From: an uncultured Lachnospiraceae bacterium
GTDB lineage: Bacteria; Bacillota; Clostridia; Lachnospirales; Lachnospiraceae
Direction: 5' to 3'
Assembly (NCBI GenBank): GCA_910578405.1
Contig: CAJTQO010000006.1
Location: forward strand, 1-64,000
DNA length: 64,000 nucleotides
A model generated the notes under the pieces. It was not told the origin of the DNA. It worked only from the letters and a program-made list of their open reading frames with translations, and ran no database searches. Shown here in pieces: positions 43,751 through 52,964 of the stretch. Position 1 is the stretch's first letter, and the number at the start of each line of letters is the position of its first letter. A program made the position numbers and the translations under genes.

Positions 43751-46251
43751 TCCTGCTTATCGTATTCCTCTCTTTCTTTTTGCTTCTTCCTCTTGGAGCC
43801 TTTTCCCTTGGATTCTGCCTTTCCTGCCTTTTCAGGAGCGGATTCCTGTTCTTCCCCGGAATCTGCTTTCTCTTCCTTTTCCTGAGAGCTTTTCCCGCTT
43901 TTTCCGGCAGAACGCTTCTCTGCCGGCGGAAACTCTGTCAACGCATAAGCCAACACATCTTCCATTGTCTCCATAAAATGGATAGACAGCCCGGCTTTAA
44001 TCTCTCCGGATATTTCTTCGATGTCTTTTTCATTTTTCTTTGGCACCAGCACGGTACGAATCCCCGCAGTTTTAGCCGCCAGAATTTTTTCTTTCAGGCC
44101 GCCAATGGGCAGCACTCTTCCACGCAGCGTAATCTCCCCGGTCATTGCCACCTCCGCCCGTACGGGAATGTCCGTAATGGCGGAAAGCAGGGCCGTTGCC
44201 ATAGTTATCCCGGCGCTGGGGCCATCTTTTGGCACTGCGCCTTCCGGGATATGGATGTGGAAATCATTTTTTCGGAATACTTCCTGTGGTATCTTATATT
44301 GTTTGCTTACCGAACGGACATAGCTCATACCTGTAATGGCGGATTCCTTCATCACGTCACCCAACTGGCCGGTCAGTTCCACTTCTCCTTTGCCAGGCAT
44401 CCGGTTCACTTCCACCTGCAGGGTTTCTCCGCCTACACTGGTCCATGCCAAACCCCGGACGATACCAACCTCATCTTTTTCGTTAGCCTTTTGCGTGCGG
44501 TACCGCTCTTTCCCCAAATACTTCTCCAGATTAGAGGAAGTCACCTTCACGCCCGCTTTTTTGGAAGTGAGAATTTCTTTTGCCGCTTTCCGGCATATTC
44601 CGCCTATCTTGCGCTCCAGGTCACGAACCCCCGCTTCCCTTGTGTATGCCTCTATAATCTTCTTTAATGCGCTGTCACTGATGGAAAGCTGTCCTTCTGT
44701 CAACCCGTTCTTCTTATATTGTTTTCCCGCTAAATGCTCCTTTGCAATATGAAATTTCTCATTTGCCGTGTAACTTGTCACCTCAATCAGCTCCATACGG
44801 TCTAGCAAAGGACGTGGGATTGTCTCCGTCGAATTTGCCGTGGCTATGAAAAGCACTTCGGACAAATCAATGGGAAGTTCCACATAATGGTCACGAAACT
44901 TGTTGTTTTGCTCACTGTCCAACACTTCCAGCAGCGCCGAAGAAGTGTCGCCTTTATAGTCGCTGCTCACCTTATCAATTTCATCCAACAACATCAGTGG
45001 ATTCTTGACCCCAGCCTGCCGCAAACCTGCCACAATACGCCCAGGCATAGCCCCTACATAAGTTTTCCGGTGTCCACGAATTTCCGCTTCGTCTCTGACG
45101 CCTCCCAAACTAATCCTAACGTATTTTTTCTCCATTGCTTCCGCCACGCTTTTTGCAATGGAAGTTTTGCCCGTGCCAGGAGGCCCCACCAGGCAGATAA
45201 TCGGTGACTGTCCCTCTTTAGTCAGACAGCGTACAGCCAACGCTTCCAGCACGCGCTCCTTTACCTGCTTCAAACCATAATGATCCCGCTCTAAAGTTTC
45301 TTCCGCTTTCCGGATATCGGTATTATCCGTGGATTTCTTTTCCCAAGGCAGCTCCAGTAAAGTTTCAATATATCCACGCTCCACGGCGCTCTCGGAACTG
45401 CTCTGAGGCAGGCTCTTAAAACGGGAGATTTCTTTTTGTATCTTCTCCTTTACTTCCTGTGCGGCCTCCAGTTTCCCCAGTTCCTCTTCAAACTGTTCCG
45501 CATCGGAAAAGGCGCTGTCTTCCCCCAACTCTTCCCGTATAAACTGTAACTGTTCCCGCAGCATGTATTCCCGCTGGTGCTTATCCACCCGGCCTTTTAT
45601 TTTCTCGGACAATTCTCTGCGGATTCCTGCCACATCCACTTCCCGGGAAAGAATATCAGCCATTACCTGGTACCGCTCCTGTGGGTCAACGGCAGACAGC
45701 ACGCTTTGTTTGCTTTCATAATATAAAGGCATATTAATGGCAATCTGATCCACCAGCCTGCCCAAATCATAAATATCCTGGATATGGCGTTCCAACGCCA
45801 CACCATTTTTTGGATAATACAGCGCATAACCTGCAAACAATTCCTTCATCTGCCGCACCATCGCTTCTTCCTGTACGGTGCCACGCAAATGGGACGGCTC
45901 TTCCAGTTCCGCCACTTCCCCTTCCAGATATTCTTCCTTCTCTGTAAAAGAAAGCAATTCCCCCCTGGCTATCCCTTCCACCATTACACGGACAATATTT
46001 TTGGGCATCTTGATTACCTGCTTTACCAAAGCAATTGTCCCTATGGCATATACGGTTTCGAAAGTGGGTTCCTCCTCTTCCGTCTGTTTCTGCGTCACCA
46101 AAAAAAGCCTTTGGCTTTCCACCATAGCTTGTTCCACTGCCGCAATGGATTTCCCCCTGCTCAAATCGAAGTGGATAATCATCTGCGGCAAAATTGTCAT
46201 TCCACGTAATGCCACGGCTGGCATACATCTTTTCACTCTTACATCATCCAT
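43744..46251 (-). CDS. lon: ATP-dependent Lon protease
   Basis: An 835-residue protein: N-terminal LAN domain (AVALRGMTILPQM), central coiled coil, AAA+ module with Walker A GPPGTGKTS, and the protease domain with catalytic Ser in PKDGPSAGITMATAL and Lys in LPIGGLKEK. The last 45 residues are a Lys/Glu-rich tail not usual for Lon. It degrades damaged proteins in the cytoplasm. The start is uncertain: ATG 46251 is near AGGA, but ATG 46263 is also in frame. A strong hairpin ends only about 17 bases upstream of 46251. Confidence 0.93.
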   Translation of the reverse strand: MDDVRVKRCMPAVALRGMTILPQMIIHFDLSRGKSIAAVEQAMVESQRLFLVTQKQTEEEEPTFETVYAIGTIALVKQVIKMPKNIVRVMVEGIARGELLSFTEKEEYLEGEVAELEEPSHLRGTVQEEAMVRQMKELFAGYALYYPKNGVALERHIQDIYDLGRLVDQIAINMPLYYESKQSVLSAVDPQERYQVMADILSREVDVAGIRRELSEKIKGRVDKHQREYMLREQLQFIREELGEDSAFSDAEQFEEELGKLEAAQEVKEKIQKEISRFKSLPQSSSESAVERGYIETLLELPWEKKSTDNTDIRKAEETLERDHYGLKQVKERVLEALAVRCLTKEGQSPIICLVGPPGTGKTSIAKSVAEAMEKKYVRISLGGVRDEAEIRGHRKTYVGAMPGRIVAGLRQAGVKNPLMLLDEIDKVSSDYKGDTSSALLEVLDSEQNNKFRDHYVELPIDLSEVLFIATANSTETIPRPLLDRMELIEVTSYTANEKFHIAKEHLAGKQYKKNGLTEGQLSISDSALKKIIEAYTREAGVRDLERKIGGICRKAAKEILTSKKAGVKVTSSNLEKYLGKERYRTQKANEKDEVGIVRGLAWTSVGGETLQVEVNRMPGKGEVELTGQLGDVMKESAITGMSYVRSVSKQYKIPQEVFRKNDFHIHIPEGAVPKDGPSAGITMATALLSAITDIPVRAEVAMTGEITLRGRVLPIGGLKEKILAAKTAGIRTVLVPKKNEKDIEEISGEIKAGLSIHFMETMEDVLAYALTEFPPAEKRSAGKSGKSSQEKEEKADSGEEQESAPEKAGKAESKGKGSKRKKQKEREEYDKQEW

Positions 46252-46267
46252 TCCTGTCACCATGTGC

Positions 46268-46296
46268 AAAACGCCGCCATTGCCGGCGGCGTTTTT
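46268..46296 (-). terminator. Hairpin between clpX and lon
   Basis: AAAACGCCGCC (46268-46278) pairs with GGCGGCGTTTT (46285-46295) with a 6-nt loop. On the minus strand it follows the clpX stop by about 23 bp and leaves only a short run of T before lon begins, so it may reduce read-through into lon. Confidence 0.75.
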
Positions 46297-46318
46297 CTTT
46301 CCACAAATTCATTCCTTT

Positions 46319-47572
46319 CTATCTTGCCGGACGCATCGCTTCCCTGCGGATTACCAACGGCTCACTGTTCCCCTCTACCGCGCCTTTTGTAACAATGCAT
46401 TCTACGATAGATTCATCGGACGGAATCTGATACATAACATCCATCATCGCGTTTTCCATAATGGAACGCAGCCCTCTGGCGCCTGTTTTGCGCTCAAATG
46501 CCTTATCCGCAATAGCCTCAATGGCATCTTCTTCAAAAGTCAGCATTACGCCGTCAAAACCGAATAATTTCTGATACTGTTTCACCAAAGCGCTCTTCGG
46601 CTCTTTTAAAATCCGCACAAGAGCGTCCCTGTCCAGTCCCTGCAGCGTTACATTTATCGGGACGCGCCCTACAAATTCGGGAATCAGTCCAAATTTCACC
46701 AAATCCTGAGGTGTTACCTGCTTTAACAAATCTCCGATTGCTTTAGAACTCTTCACCTTCAGCTCCGTATTGAACCCAATGGCGCTGCGGTCTAAACGGG
46801 ATTCCACAATCTTCTCCAATCCGTCAAAAGCCCCTCCGCAAATAAAGAGGATATTGGTTGTATCAATCTGGATTAGTTCCTGATGCGGATGCTTCCGGCC
46901 GCCCTGCGGCGGTACGCTGGCCACTGTCCCTTCCACAATCTTCAAAAGGGCCTGCTGCACTCCTTCTCCGGAAACGTCTCTGGTTATAGATACATTTTCC
47001 CCTTTTTTTGTTATTTTATCAATTTCATCAATGTACACAATACCGTACTGCGCACGTTCTACATCATAATCTGCCGCCTGAATTAATTTTAACAAAATAT
47101 TTTCAACGTCTTCCCCTACATAACCTGCTTCTGTCAACGTAGTGGCGTCGGCAATTGCAAAGGGCACGTTGATAATTTTTGCAAGGGTCTGTGCCAGGAA
47201 AGTCTTACCGGAACCAGTAGGCCCTATCATAATGATGTTGCTTTTTTGCAATTCCACATCGTCGTCGTCCTTGGGCGCCGTTACCCGTTTATAATGGTTG
47301 TATACGGAAACTGCTAAAACTTTCTTCGCTTCCTCCTGCCCGATCACGTAATCATCCAAAAATTCCTTGATTTCCACCGGTTTCAACAAATTGATGTCGA
47401 GTTCGTCCTCTATCGGTTCGTCCTCATATTCTTCTTCAATGATATCCTCACAGATATCAATACATTCATCACAGATATATACTCCTGCAGGCCCCGCAAT
47501 CAACTTTTTCACCTGACTCTGGGGCTTATTGCAAAAAGAACATCTGATATCATCGGAATTTTTCCCTGCCAT
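46319..47572 (-). CDS. clpX: ClpX, AAA+ unfoldase
   Basis: A 417-residue protein. The zinc-binding domain has CSFCNK and CDECIDIC (about 11-40). The AAA+ domain has Walker A GPTGSGKT, Walker B YIDEIDK and sensor regions; the ClpP-binding IGF loop appears as SAIGFNTEL. It unfolds ssrA-tagged and other proteins for ClpP, encoded directly upstream. ATG 47572 follows AAGGAG. It belongs to the tig-clpP-clpX run. Confidence 0.97.
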   Translation of the reverse strand: MAGKNSDDIRCSFCNKPQSQVKKLIAGPAGVYICDECIDICEDIIEEEYEDEPIEDELDINLLKPVEIKEFLDDYVIGQEEAKKVLAVSVYNHYKRVTAPKDDDDVELQKSNIIMIGPTGSGKTFLAQTLAKIINVPFAIADATTLTEAGYVGEDVENILLKLIQAADYDVERAQYGIVYIDEIDKITKKGENVSITRDVSGEGVQQALLKIVEGTVASVPPQGGRKHPHQELIQIDTTNILFICGGAFDGLEKIVESRLDRSAIGFNTELKVKSSKAIGDLLKQVTPQDLVKFGLIPEFVGRVPINVTLQGLDRDALVRILKEPKSALVKQYQKLFGFDGVMLTFEEDAIEAIADKAFERKTGARGLRSIMENAMMDVMYQIPSDESIVECIVTKGAVEGNSEPLVIRREAMRPAR

Positions 47573-47651
47573 GTCCTGCTCCTTGCTTCTATCTTACTAA
47601 CCCGATTATATTCATTTGATTTTCCAACCTGATTTTCTGCCTATGGCGCTC

Positions 47652-48248
47652 CTATTTTTCAAAGCTCCCATGGTTTTCAATGATCTTGTCAATCAGTCCA
47701 TAACTCAAGGCTTCTTCCGCAGTCTTCCAGTTATCCCTTTCGGTATCCGCCATAATGACTTCGAAATCCTGTCCGGTATTCTGCGCCATAATTCTAGCCA
47801 TTTTTTCCTTTGTAGCCAGGATATGCTTTGCGGTAATCTCTATTTCCGTGGCCTGCCCCTGCGCCCCGCCTGCCGGCTGATGAATCATAATTTCTGCATT
47901 GGGCAGCGCAAAACGCTTTCCTTTCGCCCCGCCTGCCAAAAGGAATGCTCCCATGCTTGCCGCCATGCCAATGCATACGGTGGAAACATCACACTTAATA
48001 AAGTTCATGGTATCGTAAATCGCCATTCCCGCTGTGATTACGCCACCCGGACTGTTAATATATAAGTGGATGTCCTTTTCAGGATCCTCCGACTCCAAAA
48101 ACAGAAGCTGCGCTACCACTATGCTTGCGGAAACATCATTCACTTCTTCGCCAAGAAATATAATACGGTCTTTCAAAAGCCTGGAATATATATCATAAGA
48201 CCGTTCCCCCCTGCTCGTCTGCTCCACAACATAAGGTATTAAACTCAT
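47652..48248 (-). CDS. clpP: ClpP protease subunit
   Basis: A 198-residue serine protease. The Ser is in GMAASMGAFLLAGG, the His in MIHQPAGGAQG, and the Asp in ERDNWKTAEEA-type context (DTERDNWK). It forms the tetradecamer chamber used by ClpX and ClpC. The second of two ATGs (48248) is favoured, being seven bases from GGAGG, while the first is only one base away. Confidence 0.96.
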   Translation of the reverse strand: MSLIPYVVEQTSRGERSYDIYSRLLKDRIIFLGEEVNDVSASIVVAQLLFLESEDPEKDIHLYINSPGGVITAGMAIYDTMNFIKCDVSTVCIGMAASMGAFLLAGGAKGKRFALPNAEIMIHQPAGGAQGQATEIEITAKHILATKEKMARIMAQNTGQDFEVIMADTERDNWKTAEEALSYGLIDKIIENHGSFEK

Positions 48249-48299
48249 GCTCATTCCTCCTTAATTTAGCTGCACAGGAAAATGTCCAACAGAAGACTT

Positions 48300-49586
48300 T
48301 TATTCTTCCACTGCATTCTCCACAATAAAGTCAATAGCTTTCTGGATTGCAATATCCGTCATTATGTTTTTCTTGCCCTCTTCTTTGAGCCTTTCCTTCA
48401 CTTTGTCATTTTCCATCTGGTACATTTCAGCCATTTTATCTATTTCTTTTTCAAATTCCTCTTCCGAAGCTTCTATGTTCTCTTTCTCTACAATCGCCTC
48501 TAATACAAGCCTGGACTGAATGCCTTTCTGCGCCTGGGGTTTTACCTGTTCAAACAACATATCGTAATTGCTGCCTGTCATCTGGTAGTATTGTTCCATC
48601 TTTAGCCCCTGGAGACTGATGCGCTGTTCAAAGTCCTCTACAATCTGCCTTTGCTGTGTTTCAACCATCGCTTCCGGAATCTCCATATCGGAGTCGTTGA
48701 TAATCGCATCTATAACTGCATCCGTCTTGGCCCCTTTTGCTTCTTTTTCCTTGCGCGCTGTGATGTTCTTTCTCACATCTTCCCTGTATTCTGCCAAGGT
48801 ATCGAACTCGGAAACCTCACTTGCAAACTCGTCATCCAGCTCTGGCAGTTCTTTTTCCTTGATTTCCGTTACCGTGCATTTGAACACAGCCGGTTTTCCT
48901 TTCAGTTCTTCCGCGTGGTAATTCTGTGGGAAGGTTACCTGGATTTCCACTTCTTTGCCAATCTGCGCGCCTACCAACTGTTCTTCAAAACCGGGGATAA
49001 ATGCGCCGGAACCAATTGTCAGCGGGTAATTTTCCCCTTTGCCGCCTTCGAAAGCAACACCGTCTACGAAGCCTTCAAAATCCAATACCGTCATATCGCC
49101 GTCTTTTACCGGGCGGTCTTCCACGGAAACGGTCCTGGCATTCCTTTCCCGCTCCTTTTCAATGTCTGCATCCACTTCTTCATCGGTCACTGTAATATCC
49201 GTTTTGGCTACTTTTACCCCTTTATATTTTCCAAGCCTCACTTCCGGCTTCAACGCCACCTCTGCCGTAAAGATAAAAGGCTGTCCGGCTTCTACCTGCA
49301 CAATGTCAATTTTAGGGGAGGAAACAATGTCTTCCTCACATTCTTCCAACGCTTTTGCATACGCTCCTGGAAGCAAATCGTTGACTGCATCTTCGTAAAA
49401 AATTTCTTTGCCATACATCTTCTCTATCATTTGACGGGGAACTTTCCCCTTCCGAAATCCCGGGACATTGATACGCTTCTTATTTTTCTGGTAAGCCCTT
49501 TCGATAGCCAGTTCTAACTCTTCCGCAACTACCTCAATCGTCAGCTTCGCCATGTTCTTTTCCAATTTTTCTACCTGTAAACTCAT
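48300..49586 (-). CDS. tig: Trigger factor
   Basis: A 428-residue chaperone. The ribosome-binding domain has the signature VPGFRKGKVPRQMIEKMYG (about 42-60), followed by the FKBP-type prolyl isomerase domain (DFEGFVDGVAFEGGKGEN) and the helical C-terminal arm. It binds nascent chains at the exit tunnel. ATG 49586 is 11 bases after GGAGG. It is first in the tig-clpP-clpX cluster; a TATAAT at 49669-49664 is a likely -10 box. Confidence 0.96.
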   Translation of the reverse strand: MSLQVEKLEKNMAKLTIEVVAEELELAIERAYQKNKKRINVPGFRKGKVPRQMIEKMYGKEIFYEDAVNDLLPGAYAKALEECEEDIVSSPKIDIVQVEAGQPFIFTAEVALKPEVRLGKYKGVKVAKTDITVTDEEVDADIEKERERNARTVSVEDRPVKDGDMTVLDFEGFVDGVAFEGGKGENYPLTIGSGAFIPGFEEQLVGAQIGKEVEIQVTFPQNYHAEELKGKPAVFKCTVTEIKEKELPELDDEFASEVSEFDTLAEYREDVRKNITARKEKEAKGAKTDAVIDAIINDSDMEIPEAMVETQQRQIVEDFEQRISLQGLKMEQYYQMTGSNYDMLFEQVKPQAQKGIQSRLVLEAIVEKENIEASEEEFEKEIDKMAEMYQMENDKVKERLKEEGKKNIMTDIAIQKAIDFIVENAVEE

Positions 49587-49767
49587 TTTATCAGTTTCCT
49601 CCTTATTCCACCATCTATCCGCTGATTTTTACCAAAAAAGTATATAATCACAGTCATTATGCGATTATAGCACATAGCTTTGGAAAATACCAGCTTTTTT
49701 ACAATTTTTTTATCGTGAAAAAGAAGAAGCGTACACCGCGCTGCATCCTGTTTTTGGCCGGGAACGT

Positions 49768-50643
49768 TTAGGAAACGGTTTCCTGAATTTTCCTGGCGCA
49801 CGCAATCGCCAGGGAACCCGGGCCAATATGGCAGGCAATGCTTAAAGACAGCGGATCCACATGGATGTCAAAGCCTGGGAAGCATTCCAGCAGTTCCTCT
49901 TTTAATGCCAAAGCTGCCGCTTCATTGTGGGAATGCGCCACCATTAGCCAGATATTGTCTTTGTCGGCGCCGCCAAAACGGTTGTTCATGTCATTGCGGA
50001 TGGCATTGAGCATAATGGACTTGCCTTGGCTGGTAGTGCGCGCTTTGGCAAAAGCGTCCAACTTGTCCCCCTGAATCTGCAACACCGGTTTCAATTTTAA
50101 CAGGGTGCCAAGCGCTGCCGCAGCCGGGGTAATCCTGCCTCCCTTTTTCAAATAGTACAGAGTGTCAAGCATGATATAAATGCTGGAATTGAATTTGTCT
50201 TCTTCCAGAAATTCCTTAATCTGACGCGCGTCCATCCCATGGCCTGCAAGCTGCAGCGCATCCATTGCGGATTGCCGCTGGGTGACGGATATCCTCTGGT
50301 TATTGACTACCTGCACTTTCCCCTCATAATCTTGCGCAAGCATAATGGCGCTTTGGCAGGAACCGGACAATCCGCTGCTCATTGGGATATGGACTATTTC
50401 ATCATAATCCTTTAATAAACTGTCCCATAGCTCCATCACCGATTCCGGAGAAGGCTGGCTTGTCACAACGTTATCCCCGTTGGCCAACCGTTTGTAAAAT
50501 TCTTCCTGCGTTAAGCTGATATCTTCAAAATACGTTTCTTCGTTAATCATAAAAGGCATGGGAAGCACATGGATGCCCGTTTCCTTTGCCTGTTGCTGCG
50601 TAATGCCGCTGTTACTGTCTGTTACAATTGCAATTTTTGCCAC
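49768..50643 (-). CDS. DegV/FakB-type fatty acid-binding protein
   Basis: A 291-residue DegV-fold protein. TSQPSPESV, HIPMSSGLSGSCQSA and GRITPAAAALGTLLKLKP are the segments that line the lipid pocket in FakB proteins. FakB presents a fatty acid to the kinase FakA, and a FakA-like gene lies nearby (52965-54647). GTG 50643 is the start, after GAGAAAAAA. Its promoter is near consensus and is followed by a 32-bp palindrome, so the gene is probably repressed by a dimeric regulator. Confidence 0.88.
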   Translation of the reverse strand: MAKIAIVTDSNSGITQQQAKETGIHVLPMPFMINEETYFEDISLTQEEFYKRLANGDNVVTSQPSPESVMELWDSLLKDYDEIVHIPMSSGLSGSCQSAIMLAQDYEGKVQVVNNQRISVTQRQSAMDALQLAGHGMDARQIKEFLEEDKFNSSIYIMLDTLYYLKKGGRITPAAAALGTLLKLKPVLQIQGDKLDAFAKARTTSQGKSIMLNAIRNDMNNRFGGADKDNIWLMVAHSHNEAAALALKEELLECFPGFDIHVDPLSLSIACHIGPGSLAIACARKIQETVS

Positions 50644-50715
50644 TTTTTTCTCCCATACCCGTCCCTTTACGTTCCGGATATCTCTCCTTTTCTTCCATCA
50701 TTGATAATCCGTTTC

Positions 50716-50747
50716 CATTTAAGACAAACAATTGTTTGCCTTAAATG
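50716..50747. promoter_or_regulatory. 32-bp operator-like palindrome upstream of degV
   Basis: The two 16-base halves meet at CAATTG and match in 15 of 16 positions (arm CATTTAAGACAAACAA). It lies 14 bp beyond the -10 box on the minus strand and 73 bp before the GTG start, a place where a bound repressor would block transcription. Size and symmetry suit a TetR- or FadR/FapR-like dimer. No such gene is in the window. Confidence 0.7.
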
Positions 50748-50760
50748 ACCATTATGAAAT

Positions 50761-50788
50761 ATTATAGCGCCCCGCAGGCAAAAGTCAA
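50761..50788 (-). promoter_or_regulatory. Promoter of degV
   Basis: On the minus strand TTGACT (50788-50783), a 16-bp spacer and TATAAT (50766-50761) form a strong promoter. Confidence 0.75.
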
Positions 50789-50874
50789 TTCCCAGTTCCG
50801 TCCTGCCCGCAAAACTCAATGTTCGAATGAGGCGGATTTGCGGGCAGAAGTCTGAAAGAATCAAACCATGCGGT

Positions 50875-52929
50875 TTAAATCGTCCGAAAGTCTGTCTCCA
50901 CCAGCGCCTGCTTGACATAATTGTGAAGAATCCGGTGTTCCGGCAGCTCCAGTTTCGGATCTTTTTCCAACAGCCGCCCGACGCAGCTTTCCGCCTCTTT
51001 CAACAGTCCGGCATCCTGGTATATATCCCCAACCTTAAAATCCATTAATCCACTCTGACGGATTCCGAACAGGTCGCCGGGGCCGCGCATCTTTAAGTCT
51101 TCTCCTGCAATAAAAAAACCATCGTTGGAATGATTCAGGATATCCAGCCGTTCAAAAGCCTGCGGCTTGCCGGAACCGTTGATGAAAATACAATATGACT
51201 GGCATTTCCCTCTGCCTACCCTGCCTCGTAACTGGTGGAGCTGAGCCAGGCCAAAGCGTTCTGCGTTTTCTATCATCATAACCGTTGCATTCGGCACATT
51301 GATTCCCACTTCAATGACAGTAGTGGAAACCAGTATGTCAATCTGGCGCGCGGCATATTCCTCCATAATCCTGTTTTTGTCAGCAGGACGCATTTTGCCG
51401 TGCAGACAGGCCACCTTCAGCTCAGGAGGCAGGACGCTTCTTAATTTTTCCGTATAAGAAGTTACATTTTCCACCCCTTCCAATTCGCCTTCTTCCACCA
51501 TGGGGCAAATCACATAGACCTGTCGTCCGGCAGCCACTTCTTTTGTCAGGAAACGATATGCCTTATCCCGGTATTCCGTTCCCACAACACAGTTTTTGAT
51601 TGGAAGCCTGTCTGCGGGAAGTTCATCCACCACGGAAATGTCCAAATCGCCATATAAAATAATGGCTAAAGTCCGTGGAATAGGCGTAGCGCTCATAACC
51701 ATCACATGGACATTTTCTCCTTTTCCTGCCAGAATTTCCCGTTGCCGCACGCCGAAGCGGTGCTGTTCATCCGTTATGACCAAAGCCAGATTCCGGTATA
51801 TGGCCTTGTCCTGAATCAAGGCATGGGTGCCAATTACCACATTTACGGCGCCGCATTGCATTGCTTCGTATGTCTGCCTTTTTTCCTTTGCCGTCATGGA
51901 ACCGGTCAGCAGCGCCGGGCGCAAAGGCAAACCATATTCTTTCGTCAACGCTGTCATGGCTTCGTAGTGCTGTGCGGCAAGCACTTCCGTAGGAGCCATC
52001 ATGGCTCCCTGATAGCCATTGGATACGCATAGAAGCAACGCCAAAAAAGCCAGGATGGTTTTTCCTGACCCCACATCGCCCTGGATTAACCTATTCATAG
52101 TTTTCCTGCCATGCAAATCTGCCTGGATTTCCTGCCACACCTTCCGTTGGGCTCCGGTAAGCCGATACGGCAGGGATGTTATGAGCCGCTGCGTCAAAGC
52201 CGTGTCTTCCATGCAATATTTGTTCTCTAACCCTTCGTTATGCTCCCTACATTTGCGCAGCATCAGAATAAAGAGGAAAAATTCATCAAAGGCCAGCCGT
52301 TTGCGCGCCTCTAACATACTTGCATAATCCGGCGGAAAATGGATTTCTTCCACAGCTTTTCGGTAATCTGCCAATTGCTGCCCGGTTTTGACCCATTCTG
52401 GAAGGTAATCCGGCGGGAATTCATACAGGGACAGCGCTTGTTTCATCACTTTTGATATCATATGGTTCGTGAGCCCCGCCGTCAGCGGATAACGCGGCTG
52501 CAGGAGATTGGTAAGCTTAGCGTATTCTTCCGGTTTGTAAATCTTGGCCTGTTCCATCACAAACCTTCCGCCTTTCACCTGTGGCACACCGCGGAAAATA
52601 TAGAAAAGTCCTTTCCGTAGCAGGCTTTTGACATAAGGCATATTAAAATAGGTCATAAAAATCTGCCCACCTGCATCCTGGATAACAAAGTTTAGGATGG
52701 TCAGGCTGCGCACTTTTTTTATGGAAATATTCCCGGCCAGACATGCCCGCACGGAACAAAGCCCGCCTGCCGTACAGTCTGCAATGGCAACGGGCTCCTT
52801 AAAATCTTCATAATCCCTGGGGTAGCTGTGCAGCAGTTCCCCAACTGTGTGAATGTCCAGTTTCCGGAATAATTTTGCCGTTTTCTCCCCTACCCCTTTG
52901 ATTTCTGTTATATCGGTATTTTTATCCAT
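50875..52929 (-). CDS. recG: ATP-dependent DNA helicase RecG
   Basis: A 684-residue protein with the wedge OB domain (about 50-170), helicase motif I GDVGSGKTI, motif II DEQHRFG, motif III SATPIPRT, motif VI QLRGRVGRG and the C-terminal RecG region. It remodels stalled replication forks and Holliday junctions. It follows the FakA-like gene with a 36-bp gap. The ribosome site is weak. Confidence 0.96.
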   Translation of the reverse strand: MDKNTDITEIKGVGEKTAKLFRKLDIHTVGELLHSYPRDYEDFKEPVAIADCTAGGLCSVRACLAGNISIKKVRSLTILNFVIQDAGGQIFMTYFNMPYVKSLLRKGLFYIFRGVPQVKGGRFVMEQAKIYKPEEYAKLTNLLQPRYPLTAGLTNHMISKVMKQALSLYEFPPDYLPEWVKTGQQLADYRKAVEEIHFPPDYASMLEARKRLAFDEFFLFILMLRKCREHNEGLENKYCMEDTALTQRLITSLPYRLTGAQRKVWQEIQADLHGRKTMNRLIQGDVGSGKTILAFLALLLCVSNGYQGAMMAPTEVLAAQHYEAMTALTKEYGLPLRPALLTGSMTAKEKRQTYEAMQCGAVNVVIGTHALIQDKAIYRNLALVITDEQHRFGVRQREILAGKGENVHVMVMSATPIPRTLAIILYGDLDISVVDELPADRLPIKNCVVGTEYRDKAYRFLTKEVAAGRQVYVICPMVEEGELEGVENVTSYTEKLRSVLPPELKVACLHGKMRPADKNRIMEEYAARQIDILVSTTVIEVGINVPNATVMMIENAERFGLAQLHQLRGRVGRGKCQSYCIFINGSGKPQAFERLDILNHSNDGFFIAGEDLKMRGPGDLFGIRQSGLMDFKVGDIYQDAGLLKEAESCVGRLLEKDPKLELPEHRILHNYVKQALVETDFRTI

Positions 52930-52964
52930 ATTACGCCAGCCAATCTGTTGTCATTTTAAGGCAT

